A stretch of DNA of 20,994 bases from Nephromyces sp. MM_2019 (taxonomy: Eukaryota > Apicomplexa > Aconoidasida > Nephromycida), in the NCBI GenBank assembly GCA_015657535.1, contig JADHZB010002014.1, forward strand, positions 4,835 to 25,828, in the 5' to 3' direction. Shown piece after piece: positions 1 through 14,033 of the stretch. The notes beneath the pieces were generated by a model that had not been told where the DNA came from, made no database searches, and worked only from the letters and a program-made list of their open reading frames with translations. A program made the translations under genes and the position numbers. How positions within the stretch are numbered: the stretch's first letter is position 1; every line of letters starts with the position of its first letter.

Positions 1-232
1 GTGTGTAAATATAAATATGTGTGTAAATATAATATGAATCTAAATATAAATAAGTGTGTAAATATAAATATGTGTGTAAATATAAATATGTGTGTAAATA
101 TAAATATGTGTGTAAATATAATATAAATATAAATATAAATATAAATATGTGTGTAAATATAATTGTGTGTGTAAATATAATTGTGTGTGTAAATATAATG
201 TGTGTGTGTGTGTGTGTGTAGAAATAAAAGTA
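1..232. repeat. TG/TA-rich simple repeat downstream of the large minus-strand gene
   Basis: Degenerate repeats of a GTGTGTAAATATAAATAT-like unit pass into a pure (TG)n run at about 199-219. No coding exon is visible. The tract lies just 3' of the last recognisable exon of the minus-strand gene. It would be intronic if that gene continues past the left edge. Confidence 0.9.
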
Positions 233-3206
233 TTAAATTACTTCGGCTAATTTGTAAATATATGACCAAAAGGGTGAAGAAGTTGATGATGAATGTGAGA
301 AGTGAGAGGATATACACATTTCCAATAATCGCCTTATACAAAAGTCAGCCTCTAAAAGTGTGTAAAAATAAAATAATATAATCAATTAATTATACAGTCT
401 TATGTATATATATATATATATATATATAGATTGATTGAATTAAATTAGCAAAAGGTATATAAATTTTAAAAGGTGTGTGTGTATATATAGAAATGCTTTA
501 TATCTTGAAAAAGTGTGTGTGCAAAAAGAATTGTGTAAAATAATTGTGTGTCAAAAATAAAGTGTGTAAAATAATTGTGTGTATAAAAAAATAAGTGTGC
601 AAAAAAAAAAAAAAAATGTGTAGACAAAAATATATAAATGTGTGTGTACCAAAATATATAAATGTATGTGTATGAAAAAAAATAATGTGTGTGTACAAAC
701 ACAATATATCTTACTTTGTGTCATGTATGAGGATTTAGAGATTGAGCGTACAAATGTGTATATATAGCTAACACCATTGAGTAATAAGAGTGTGTGTGCA
801 TCAAATGTAGGGGGTGGGAAGTGTGTAGATTCAACAAATAAATTGGTTATATTTCTATAATCATGTGTAGGGCTATATCGATTGATATTTTCAGATATTT
901 CAGAGTGTGTAGCAGAGAATGATTCATTGGGTGTACTAAGGTTAGAGTGTGTAGTGTGTAAAGGGTATGTTTGATTTTGTGGGGGTATAGGGTAAAATGT
1001 GTGTGTGTTACTGAAATCTTGAGTGAGTGTAAGTTGATAAAAATCATTGTATGTACTAGATTGTAATATTAATTTGAGAATAAGATCAATATCTATAATA
1101 GATGAGGTATTGTGTGTATGTAATAAGAGTAATGAAATAGCAGATAAGTAATAGGATAAGCCTTTAATTTGTTCAGAGGGGCTTAATTTCAGATTTCTAG
1201 CAAAAATTGATAAAGATTTAGAGAAATGGTGTGATAATATGTGTGTAAGATAATGTGTGTAGAATTGATGATCATGATATGGGAATTTCATACGATGTGT
1301 ATTTGAAATATCTTTCATGACATAATTATGTTTGTGTGTATCTGGATAACCATAAGATATACTTTCAATTGTAGCTCTTAATATAGGGAGTGAGTGTTTG
1401 AGTTTACACATGTGTGTGTGTATCAAATCTTGGTGTTCTTTACGTTTTAATAATATTGTATTAAGTTTACAAGAGAGAAGTTCTTGATTTGTACGATCTT
1501 TGAGTGTTCTTGGTTTGAGTGTAGGATATAAATTTCGTTGATTTTGTACGAATTCAAATGTGTGTGCTGGATTAGATATATCTAATGCATCATTTAACCA
1601 ATAGAGTATGATATTGAGACATTTTTGTATGAAATATTCAGATTTCAAAACCCTCATGTGTGTGTGTATATCTACATCTTGTATCATACACATACGTGAT
1701 AATGATTTCTTATGAAATGCAGGTTGAAATATATCACTCCCTTTCCATATGATAGAATAACAATGTGTATATAATATATCTTGTATAGATAATGCATCTA
1801 ATATAAATTCAGGTTGTGAGAGTGTGTACAAATCTATACAATTCAATAATGAAGTATATGCTGAAGTGTACGTACAGTGTTGTTCAAGGGTTAAAATTTG
1901 ATTTTCTATATCAGTTACAAACCCTCTAAATATATATTCAAATGTAGCTTGTTGATCATAATCAAGTGTTAATTCAATCCAGTGTGTGTTAAGATTAGCT
2001 TGTGAAAATTTTTGCACATCTGGTAATTTTAATAAGAAAGTTGATATAATCCATCCACACACAATAATCTTCCAATATGGATGATCAGATAGATATATAA
2101 GTGGGTCTATACACCTATTTATAAATTCAATTAACCAATTGGGTGATATCTGTTGAAATTCAATTGATTTGAGTTTATTAACATGATCAGAAAATAGTAT
2201 AGATTGACCCTTTATAAGGTAAAATGAAAGTGTAGACTCCCATATTTGCCATATATTATAATTATATTGTAAAACACTCACACCAGAGGGGAAATGGATC
2301 ATTGGTAATGATTCATGTGTGCAATCTAACCATACATTTGATAAGTGAATGTGTGCATATTGTTCATTGTGTAAGATGAGATTAAAGGTTGCATCCATAA
2401 CCTGTTGACACACATCAAATACAACCTTTGGTAATGAACTATATGGATGATCACGTTTCCATAACAAACTTACACACTGATCTATCCAATGTGTAAATAA
2501 ATATTCATCCTTATGTGTATCTACATAATCAATATGATAATCATATAAATCAGCTAATTGACCACATGCCTGTGAAATTATAGGGGATAAATATGGATAT
2601 TTGTGGAAGAGGTGTTTACTAAATAATTGTATAACAAATTGTCCCTGTTTAAAATAGAGTTCAAAATCATCTGAAATGGCCCTAGAGTTATTACTATATA
2701 ATGTTTTGAAGTGGTGTAAATGTGTATCATCTGCTAATTTAAATGTGTGTGTATCTTGATTTATGATTGATTTTGGTTTAGGTAGAAAATGTGTATAATC
2801 TTCATTTTGTGTCTGTGTATCATTCTGTTTGGTAGTTTCTAAATCATTGAATTCATTATTGTCCTTAAATGAATTATATAATGTTTCTATATCACTGAAA
2901 TTGATCGATTTTAACATATCTAAATATTGATGATATTGTTGTCGGAGTGTATATACATAGGAATGTTTTTGCTGTGATATATTATTTAATATAGGAGTAA
3001 AACGTGTATCCAAATGTGTACTCTTTATTGATTCATCACAACTTATTGTGTGTGTTTCATGACCTATAATTGTTTATAAAAATATATTATGAGGTTTTAT
3101 TTAATAGTTTATTTTGTTGAGATGTGTGTGAGGGGATGGTGTGTGTATGTTTGTGTGTTTGCGTATGTATGTCTATGTGTGTGTGAGTTTGTGTGTGTGT
3201 GTGTGT

Positions 3207-3242
<36 letters not shown>

Positions 3243-4065
3243 AATAGTATACCTTTAAACTTCATGAATAAGAAATCATCCTTATTTTTTAACCATATTA
3301 AATGATCGTTGACAGCAAATATAAGATTGCTCAGTGGATGAGGAAAAAATAGATTGTGCCTAAAAAAGTGATGTAAAACGTTTGAAAACCGCCAATAAAT
3401 TATTTATATATCTATACAACTTCACACACACTTGTAATAGTTATAATCAATTATTTTACACACACATATCATTTGATTATAATCATAAACAAAATCATTA
3501 CATGATTAAAAAAGGAGATTTTAAATTTCTTATATCAATAAATAGAAAGCCTGTCCCTGTGTGTAACCCAAGTGTGTATCCTGAGGGGCTTAATGAAAAT
3601 TCAGCGTAGTGTGTAGCGTTTGTTTGTACCTAATAAATAAGATGTAGGATCCAATAAATTGTTTAGGAATGAATTTTGTGTGTATATACCCTCTAAGTTG
3701 AATTTGTATATGTGTAAGTTGTGTAAGCATTATTTATATGCCCTTTGAGTTAATTATATGTGCGTGTGTGTTATATAAGCATTATGTATATGCCCTCTGA
3801 ATAGCAGAAATATGCATATATACCATGTAAAAATTAAATGTGTGTGTACTTACACGTGTATTTAATACACATTGGCTCACAAAAGAGATTGATTTGTTTT
3901 CCATCCTCCAAATATGAATAGCTTGATTTTTACGTTTCAAATCAAGTGTGCAAAAATAGGCCTTTGTAGGTGATTCATTTTTTGTATTTAAATTTATTAA
4001 CGTTGTTGAGCTCGGTTGATGTGTAAATAGCCTTGAAAAACGAAATCGTGTCAAAACTGTTAGTC
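233..4065 (-). CDS. WD40/beta-propeller-like protein with long His-Thr-rich helical C-terminus (five exons; probably the 3' part of a larger gene)
   Basis: Exons on the minus strand are 4065-3854, 3629-3502, 3359-3253, 3063-775 and 351-233. All phases agree across GT-AG junctions, giving 951 residues from the first visible exon. The first three exons read as beta-propeller blades: NQAIHIWRMENKSISF, then SLSPSGYTLGLHTGTGFLFI, then LIFAVNDHLIWLKNKDDFLF. The 2.3-kb exon encodes a long, probably helical region that I do not recognise, with many His-Thr groups (DTHTF, HTHM, LHTHN, NTHTF). The last exon ends ...YKLAEVI and a TAA at 233-235. A GTAATT donor sits at the same spot, so a further exon beyond the left edge is possible. 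There is no convincing ATG: the first exon opens straight after an in-frame TGA, which argues that it is internal and spliced to 4563-6267. A large WD40-plus-helical scaffold fits the fold, but the function is unknown. Confidence 0.72.
352..774 (-). repeat. Repeat-filled 423-bp intron
   Basis: This intron joins exon ...LLLLN (donor G|GTGTTAG at 774) to the last exon (acceptor TTTTAG at 353-352). It holds a (TA)n run near 404-428 and many TGTGTG/poly-A blocks at 470-720. The open frame continues through it for 75 codons as Phe/Tyr/His/Thr-rich sequence. That stretch looks like translated repeat, not protein. Confidence 0.7.
3064..3252 (-). repeat. 189-bp intron carrying a (TG)n microsatellite
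   Basis: The donor is G|GTATAC at 3252 and the acceptor ATTATAG at 3065-3064. Plus-strand TG repeats span about 3121-3241, ending in a near-pure (TG)n run from 3190. On the coding strand this reads as CA. The phase-1 junction restores KFK-G-HETH across the intron. Confidence 0.75.
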
Positions 4066-4562
4066 CTGCAGTGAGTGATCAAAATGTTAAGATTTGTTGT
4101 GTGTGTGTATGTGATTTTGAGCTAAGATTATATCCAAACCTCTAAATATACAAAGTTGTATATACAGTATAGCTTAAAATCAATAGGTCATACGTAAAAA
4201 TTGTTATTATGAGAAATTTGAATATTTAGACAGGAAGATTCATATATGTACGTACAGGTATGTATATACACTATATGCTTTTAAACATATGCATATATAC
4301 TTTACCTTTGGTAATATATATACACACATTATCGGGGGATATGTATAATTAGGATTGGGTATCAAAATATATATATGAAGGTGTGTGTAAATACGTATAT
4401 ATAAAGGTTAAAAATATAGAGATAAGGATGCAAAAATATGAACTTAAGGGTTATAGATATTTTAAAAGAGTTTTCACAAGTGTACATATACACACACAAT
4501 ACACACAAAATACACACATATACGCTATACACACACATACACACAATACACACATTACTAAC
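4066..4562 (-). other. 497-bp gap between the two halves of the large minus-strand gene; candidate intron
   Basis: The upstream open frame stops at a TAG (4560-4558), but a GTTAGT donor overlaps it at 4562. The acceptor CACTGCAG lies at 4073-4066. The gap holds CA-type repeats (about 4487-4556), TA-rich sequence and no clear exon or ATG start. As an intron it joins phase 1 to phase 1 and removes the stop. As intergenic DNA it would have to contain an unseen first exon. Confidence 0.55.
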
Positions 4563-6267
4563 GTGATTCAAAGGGATAAATTTCAAGCCTAGAAAGAATG
4601 GGAAAACGTTTGATGTGATTGTCGGCCTTTCCAAATATATTGGCTCGAATAGCACACTCACAAATTTTCCAATCTAAATTATTTTTTGAATTTTCGGTTG
4701 CGGTTGGTTGACTGTCATTAACCCTTGATAATTTGGAAGATAATTCATTGGGCTCTATTGTGTGTGTAAGCTCTGTGTGGATAGTCATAGAATCTTCAGA
4801 AATTGTCCACAAGCATTCCTCTGAGTTGATTTGGCCACCTAACCAGCTAAATGGCTGAACATGCCTCCGCTGATTAGCTGTAGTTACAGGAATTGGTTCG
4901 ATTTCAAATTTATGATGTTCGGAAGGATTTGTCTTAGGTGTTGTGTGTGTATGTTTGGAATAGAGATAAATAAGTTGTATTGAATTAGGTGTAGCTTCTG
5001 TTCCGTGTTGTGAATCTAAGGTTGTCCGACAATTCTCAAATGTTGATGGGAAGTAGACCGTGTACATAGAAGTGTGTTCAGGTAAGCTAATCATCGCACA
5101 ATCACAGTGTATCAAAGATAGGATATAGTCCTTATTCCTTGCTTGGGAGGTTTGTGTTTGATTTCTGGAGGAAGTAGATGTTTCCATAGAATAGCTGGAG
5201 ATGTTATCATCTGCTACAGAGTTTCTATCTTCTTCTTCATGTGCTTCAACATCATTATAACCCTCATTCATGAGATTAGAAAGATCTATATTGAAATGGC
5301 CAACCGTAACACTAAATGGGCGACAAAGTACAGTTCCATATCCATACACATCTCCAAATAGTTTCAAATGGTTGTAATTGGGGCAGCTAAAGTGATTGAA
5401 GTAGTCAAATGAATGTGCAATTGGATAGATGGAGTCTATGAGGAGTGAGGTGTCCTTGTTTGTCCCAGGGGTATCCGAGGCAAATGTTAAGAGCTGTATA
5501 CGTGTAATGTAACCGCTTCGATTCATAAATGCAAAAGTCACTATATAGGGTACAAAAATGTTTCCATTGGGGCTTGTCAAAATGTTCTTGGGTGGAGTAG
5601 GACTCTCTGGTGAATTATAGTCTGATGATATGTTCAAGAGTCCAGGGTGGATAGGTACAGCGTTCATTGAGATGTGATGTCGCTCATTTACTGGCTCCGC
5701 TAACTTTACGCGCACACAGGGTGATATGGAGTCTTGTGTAGGTAACGCGGGAGATGTATCATAAATCTCCAAGACAAGCCCATAGGTTATACTGAAGATA
5801 TATATGCAAAGTAATAAAGATGTATTTCTTGTCAAATATCTAGTGTAAACAATACCTTACCAGGTCAAATGTCGATTCTCACCAATATCCATAGCCAATG
5901 AAATGAATCCACTCCCTTGGGGAGGGAGTTGTTTGAGTAGCGAATGTTGAGTTAGGGGGGACCCTGTGCCTTCCTGTGAGTATGCGGAGACCTCTTTCTC
6001 ATATTCCGTATTATTTTCACACGTCTTGTAGTCCGGGAGGTGAGTCATATCTAGGAAATAGCCACATGTTGGATTGGAATGTGATGGGCTCGAGAAGGCA
6101 AATGTAATAGAAGAGAGTTGTGTACACTTCACCCAACCAATTGGAGGGTCATACTCATCCAAGTGGCACCCTATATTTTGAGAATGTGTTGAACAACTTT
6201 CTTCATCAATTGTTTGCCTACCACCAAGACCAGCAGTGTTTGATGATGTCCTAGAGTGTGAAGACAT
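4558..6267 (-). CDS. Unrecognised Cys-containing protein, or the N-terminal third of the large WD40-like protein (two exons)
   Basis: Exon 1 is 6267-5861 from a true ATG. Exon 2 begins at 5791 after a 69-bp intron (donor TG|GTAAGG, acceptor ATCTTCAG) and runs either to the TAG at 4558 (546 residues) or to a donor after 4563. The intron is needed because the first frame hits TAA at once. The junction reads ENRHLT-C-ITYGLVLEI. I see no signal peptide or membrane span. Cysteines are scattered (for example PTCGYF, HCDCAM, WKICEC). An acidic Ser-rich linker (HEEEDRNS) lies mid-way and short THT runs appear. The hydrophobic strand spacing suggests beta-rich domains, but I recognise no family. The C-terminal frame ...RLEIYPFESR could splice in phase into LTVLTRFRF of the WD40-like exons, in which case this is one protein of 1496 residues. 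Confidence 0.7.
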
Positions 6268-7598
6268 TATTAACTATACAAAAAACAAATTTTGAAATGA
6301 TGACTTACACAGTATTCATCACATATATATGAATGTCTTTACACATAGATTATTCATAAACTTGATTATTATCAGTACCCACAATATAATGAGTGTATGT
6401 ATATGTATGTGAGGATATTTGTAGGTGTGTGTGATGTATCTTTGTGTATATGTGTAAGTTTTATGTATGTGTAAATTTGAGTATGGTTATAGGTAATTGT
6501 GTCTATGTGTGTATGCGTGTATGTGTGTATGTGTGTATGTGTGTATGTGTGTATGTGTTTATGTGTGTATGTGTGTATGTGTGTATGTGTGTATGTGTGT
6601 ATGTGTGAGTGTGTTTATATATGTTTATTTATGTGTATGTGTGATGGGTTTAAAGTATATCTATGTATAAATGTGTGCTGATACGAGCTTGTGTGCATAT
6701 TAATATTCAGAATATGCTTGTGTAACTCCTATATATATATATATACACACAGGTTTCTCACTATATACATGTGTAACATTATTAATTGATTGAATAACTA
6801 CATCATTACTCTACAGTAGTTTGTCTCGAAATTGAATACTTATTTCAGATGAAGATATCATATATGATGATTTTATTCTATTTGTTACTACACATATTTA
6901 TACAAAATTGTCTTAAATAAACATAATCATAGTAAATTGAGATAACTATCTATAACAAACAAATATAGAATAATATATATACTAGGCACACATTCGATAA
7001 ATATTCATTGAATTAGCGCCTAAAAGGGATTATTATATAATTTCAAAATTAATTTTAGTTACATCCATTTATTTTTAGATTTATCTAGTACAAAACGTTA
7101 AAAAATTCACTTTATTCTTTTATCATAAAACTCTATTGAATGAAAAAGTGAATCCCTTAAAAGCTTAATTGTGTGTAGCTTACGCAACTCAGGTGTTAAA
7201 ATGTAAAAGAAAAAATAAACCCAAATGTAGTTTTATTTACAAGTGCAAAAAATTTTGTATTATCACATTATAGTTTTTTATTTCTGTTTTTATTGCTTTA
7301 TTTTCTTGATTATTTTCAGAAGATTATTATTGTAGTTGTTATCTAATTTTCAAAGCGAATTAAGCTCATCCTTGTAATATTATAGATTATTTTGTTTTCA
7401 AAATGTTTTGTGATTGTTATTTTTAGTTCTTATAAGGTTAAATTATATAAAAATAATAAGAAATAATTCTTAAATTATATTTTATATCGCTATTTGGATA
7501 AGATTGTAAGATATAGATAATATTTTCTTCAAAGTAATTTATAAATATATATATAGCTTATATGATAACAAAATTTTATTCCTTATTTCAAAAGAGAA
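6268..7598. other. Gene-free spacer between the large gene's 5' end and the DHFR-TS 3' end
   Basis: This interval upstream of the minus-strand ATG at 6267 should contain its promoter. A GTAAGT donor near 6307 and a TTGTATAG acceptor just before the ATG could mark a short 5'-UTR intron. TG-rich sequence occupies about 6390-6690. From 6700 to 7598 the DNA is AT-rich and repeat-poor, and I see no exon in it. A reverse-strand AATAAA at 7580-7575 is a candidate poly(A) signal for DHFR-TS. Confidence 0.7.
6499..6610. repeat. ATGTGTGT 8-bp tandem minisatellite
   Basis: The tract consists of about a dozen near-perfect ATGTGTGT units with one or two T variants. It lies in the intergenic spacer. The Met-Cys-Val open frame across it is simply translated repeat. 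Confidence 0.9.
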
Positions 7599-9995
<2,397 letters not shown>

Positions 9996-10845
9996 AAAAA
10001 TTATTGGAAAGTAAGCTTTTTAAGATTCGATCAAATTAATTGTATGGTAATCTCAAGTTTTTACCAAGGAATTGAAAATTATTGTAGCCTTGAGAAAGTA
10101 GTTTAAAAGATTTATGTGGATAAAACTTAATGTCTTTATTAAAATAGTCAATGAAAACAGTCACTCTTAAACAAGCAGGTAGAATATGCTTAACAAAATT
10201 TCAATTTTATTTTTAATAAATCTTGGCTCATATATTTATTGGATTTGCATATATAATTTGATTTGAAGTGTTATGAATAAGAGCACGAAATTAATTAGTG
10301 AAAACTTAATCTTTATCCAATGCGTAAGCTCACTTATAAAAGCATTTAAACTTGTTAATGATTAATTACCCAAATTTTTCCAACAAAACATACTTTTTAT
10401 AGCAATGTAAGATTATGCTTAACAGTTAAACTTTGTTAGTTGTTAAGCTTGTTAATTTATGAAATAGATTAAAAAGATAAGAAAATTTAATGGCAAGCAA
10501 ATTATCAGTTTTTTCAAATTTATAACTCAATGATCAGGTTTCACTCATTAAAACGTTTTATCAGCTTTAATATACTTTACAAATTTAGCAACCTAAGTCT
10601 GAAAGTTGGGAGTAGTTACACAAAAAAGATAATTTTCGATTAAGTGAAAATAAATTAATTGGGTCAGTAGATTAATTAATTTATTTAAAATTTGATTATA
10701 ATTTTTTTTAATTTACATAAATTTGTTTTATTTCCATCTTTTCTGACTTGATAATTGGATCTCAATGGTTTACTGAGCTAAGCTAGAAAAATGTTCTATA
10801 CTTGCTAAATTATTTCAAATCAAGTATATAAAATTATAAATAATC
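9996..10845. promoter_or_regulatory. 850-bp divergent intergenic region
   Basis: This lies between the DHFR-TS ATG (minus) and the small membrane-protein ATG (plus), so promoters for both should sit here. The sequence is AT-rich with TTAATTAA-like palindromic patches and no TG/CA array. I see no exon and no motif I can name as a specific control site. Confidence 0.55.
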
Positions 10846-11556
10846 ATGTTGGGACTGATTATAATACTTTCTATTATTTGCACGACGTCAGCAAAGGATA
10901 AGTACAAAATTTTTATCATTGAAACTGAATTAATTCAAGACGAACTGCTTGCCCAATGTCATCTAACATATGATTTACTTGATGCAGAAGAATCTTGTAG
11001 ATTTGGGTGTTGCAAAGTTGGCAATCTAAATCCTGGAATAAACATAATTAAATGTAAGAATGCAAAATAGTGATTGAAACTCAGCTAAATGTCATTAATT
11101 AGCAAACAATTATAAGAAAGATTACTTGCTTAACATTGAGTGTAAGGAATTAGAAGTTATTAGTGAAACTTGTTTAAAGCATATTGGACTAGAACAGTGG
11201 ATAACAAGAATAAATTATTATAAGGTAGCAAGGGAATCATCAGTAGATGTCTTCAAGATTGTTAAAAAGAAAATTTCAAGGTTAAGTTCCGAAAAGTTAT
11301 GATTAATTAAGATTGAAAATATTTATTCAGTGATACCAATCCAATTGAGAGTATTGAGGTGGACATAAGTCAATTGGATCAAAATGAAACAGTCCAAATC
11401 TCTAAAAGCTTATTGTTTGATAAAGCATCTTATTCAAATGTTGTAACGAATAGTGCAAAGAAAATAATCTTATTAATTTATATAGGATTTGGATTTCTTT
11501 TCAATTTTAGTATATATGTGTCACAGTTGCATATTTTCAAAAGACTGAGTAAATAA
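10846..11556 (+). CDS. Small single-pass membrane protein with signal peptide, three exons, unknown function
   Basis: Exons are 10846-11053, 11103-11280 and 11331-11556. The introns are 49 bp (T|GTAAGA...ATTAG) and 50 bp (AAG|GTTAAG...TTCAG), and the phases close to exactly 612 bp (203 residues). An N-terminal MLGLIIILSIICTTSA reads as a signal peptide cleaved near residue 16. The lumenal part carries about seven cysteines (QCHL, ESCRFGCC, IECK, ETCL). A hydrophobic segment at roughly residues 174-194 (IILLIYIGFGFLFNF...) is followed by a short basic tail, KRLSK. This is type I topology, consistent with a surface or secretory-pathway protein. Nothing identifies a family. Without splicing, the frame stops after 74 codons and the membrane span is lost. 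It is divergent from DHFR-TS and convergent with the Deltex gene, whose 3' end is 176 bp away. Confidence 0.75.
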
Positions 11557-11732
11557 AGATAATGAGAAAGTCCTAATATATCACATAGTTTAATTCAAAA
11601 GCTTTAGCATAATTATTTTACAGCTATATTTTATTGGATTATTAAAAATATTAATTATCTAAATTGAAACAAAAAATAATAGTACAAATTTATAATAAAC
11701 GGCTTTAAATAGTCTAATTAAATTTTATTTGG

Positions 11733-13359
11733 TTAAGTTGTTAAGTCTTCCTCAATTGGTTCTATACCCTTTTCCTTCAGTTCTACAAGAACTCTCTCAA
11801 AATATGTGGGATCCGGGAAACCATAGAATAGTGATCCTGTTTGTATCAAATTAAATTTAAGTCTGTACAGATATTTTATTAATATAATTTATTATTACCT
11901 CCTGAGCGACTGGTCTTATGATGTATGCCATTCCAAGTTACTACATTTGTCCGTCCTGTTGTAACACTATCACCAACTGTGAAAGTGTGTCCCTGAAAAA
12001 AGAGTGTGATTCGTAATATTCTATAAAATAAATGCTCATGAAATTCAAACAAACCTCCTCAAATGCACGCTGTAAAAGTTTGAAAACAATGTTTCCTTCT
12101 TTGTTGTTTGGTAGATAAGCAGCTCGCATAGTACCTACGAAAGGTCTTCCAGGGTTAAGGTGACGGACAGTTTGGGTGCCTTTAGGGATTATATAAAGTA
12201 TTATTATAGTGCCACAGTTAGGATATCCTTCAAGTAATGGCGTTGAAAGTATAGACCAAAGCATAGTGCCTAAATCAAATTAAGTCTTTTTTCATCTTTA
12301 TTTATATATATTTGACTTGTCTATACCTTTGGGACATGGTCCATTTCCTTTATGTATAGTTGCGCAGCACTGAGGGCACAAAATACCAGCTTTCTGGCTA
12401 TGGTAGATATATATCTTGAAGCAACTTGAATGAAAATGGTGTGGGCACTTTGATAGTTTTATGACGTCATCTTTCATAGGGGCTAGGCAAATAGCACAAT
12501 CGTCATCCTGAGCTCTGGCAGCTTGAAAAATTTTCAGTTCATCACATTGTTTAATAATGCTTTCTAATCCTTTGTAATCCAAAGCACCATCAGATGTTAC
12601 ATTTCCAAGAAGACCACTGGATATATTCAGTTTTTTGAAAATATGTGAAGCTACGGGGTAACATTTTTCATTCCTTTGTCCAGCTTTGAAGAATTTGATT
12701 ATGCTTAAGAATATAGAACCTGATTTTGAAATTTTTTTCACTTGTGTATTTGGGTTATTTGTACTTCTGGTCAAACTCCTGGCTGATTGTTCTGTAGTAG
12801 GTGTAATACTGTTTTGGGTTACGGCTGATTGTTCTGTAATAGGTGTATTACTGTTTTGGGTTACATTTGTTGCATTGTTTGTTGGATCTTCATTGTCTTG
12901 GATGTAGGGTTCAACAAAAATTCGAATAATGCTATAGGTAATTAAGTCATATTTAGCCACTAGAGTTACTTTCATATCGGGAATATTCAAAATATACCCA
13001 AAAATCTCAATACCATTAAACATAAATTTATCGTCATTAAGTTTTAAGTGACCACTGAAAGCCTTTTCTAGTGACAATTCCAAATCTGGTTCAAATCGGC
13101 ATAACTGTGTCCCATCATGCCATTTCCAGAATGCATATCCTTCATTGCTGCGCATTACAGGCCTTAACTTGTTTCGAGTGTTGACTTGTTCCATGAAATT
13201 CATATTCACCAAAAATATTTTCCCATTAGCTTCAACCGGGCATGTAGCAATCCCTCCTTGGTGGTAAGATTCCAGTTTGAGACAGGTTTTCAAATCATAA
13301 GCGACCCAATCCTCTTCATACTTCCACTTCCAAATGGCTCTAACTAGATTTAAGTCCAT
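11733..13359 (-). CDS. Deltex-type E3 ubiquitin ligase (WWE-WWE-RING-DTC), four exons, complete
   Basis: Exons are 13359-12327, 12269-12055, 11992-11899 and 11836-11733. Introns are 57, 62 and 62 bp, and phases close at 1446 bp (481 residues). Two WWE domains open the protein ([11 protein letters not shown] near residue 8; YAFWKWHDG near residue 75). A low-complexity linker with a duplicated VTQNS..TP.TEQSA follows. The RING finger spans residues 288-331 (CAIC, KCPHHFH..C, CPQC). The Deltex C-terminal domain runs from there to the end: [55 protein letters not shown] and [12 protein letters not shown]. In known Deltex ligases WWE domains bind partners or ADP-ribose, the RING recruits E2, and DTC binds ADP-ribose/NAD. 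The domain order matches animal DTX1/2/4. The architecture is intact, so activity is likely, but the substrate is unknown. A reverse-strand AATAAA just 3' (11729-11724) is a candidate poly(A) signal. Confidence 0.94.
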
Positions 13360-14033
13360 GTTTACAATTAGTTAATAGGGTGTACTGCTTAAATTTTTTA
13401 GCTTCAATTACAAGTTTGACAAAAATTTTGAAGTCGTGACAAAAGAAAATTTTAAAGAGATGTCAAGGAAAAAGCTAACAAATAGCTATAATGAGTATCA
13501 ATTCATCTTATATCTCGGATTTTAGGTATTAATTTATTTGTGATAGTTGTATTTTAGGCAAATATAATATAAAAAATACTTTATATTAAACAGGAAATAC
13601 TATGTATAAAGTTACATTCTATTTCTTCAATAATTGGAAATTACAATGAAATTTAATTATTTTTACATGATCTTACTTTAAATTATGTTACTTAATATTG
13701 ATCATAATAAAAGAGGATGACACAAGTCATCTCTCATTTATGTCTTGAATTATTATATTAACATTCGTCTCACTAAGTATAGAGATGTTAATTATTTAAT
13801 TTATGTAAACAAATAACTCAATGAGAATGGATGGGTCCGTATATATATAATCTTCAAGTTATATTTTTTAGAAATTGTTAGCGACGCAAACTTGAGTCAA
13901 ATTGTGTATATGAAATAAAAACTAGTGAGCACTACTACTATATAAATATAGAAATACATAACTCTCTACAATGATTATAATTTAAACCAAAGAAGGAAAA
14001 ATAAATATTCTAATGCACACACTCATGCATCAC

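Noticed and set aside
551..775. C-terminal 75 codons of the long minus-strand frame
   Set aside because: They translate TG, TA and poly-A repeats into Phe/Tyr/His strings. A GT donor at 774 and a protein-like exon at 351 fit better.
3382..3609. 75-residue plus-strand frame
   Set aside because: It lies opposite the minus-strand WD40-like exon 3629-3502 and its neighbouring intron, and is a shadow.
4362..4661. 99-residue minus-strand frame and the 69-residue plus-strand frame beside it
   Set aside because: They are out of frame with the real exon at the right end and made of TG/CA and TA repeat elsewhere.
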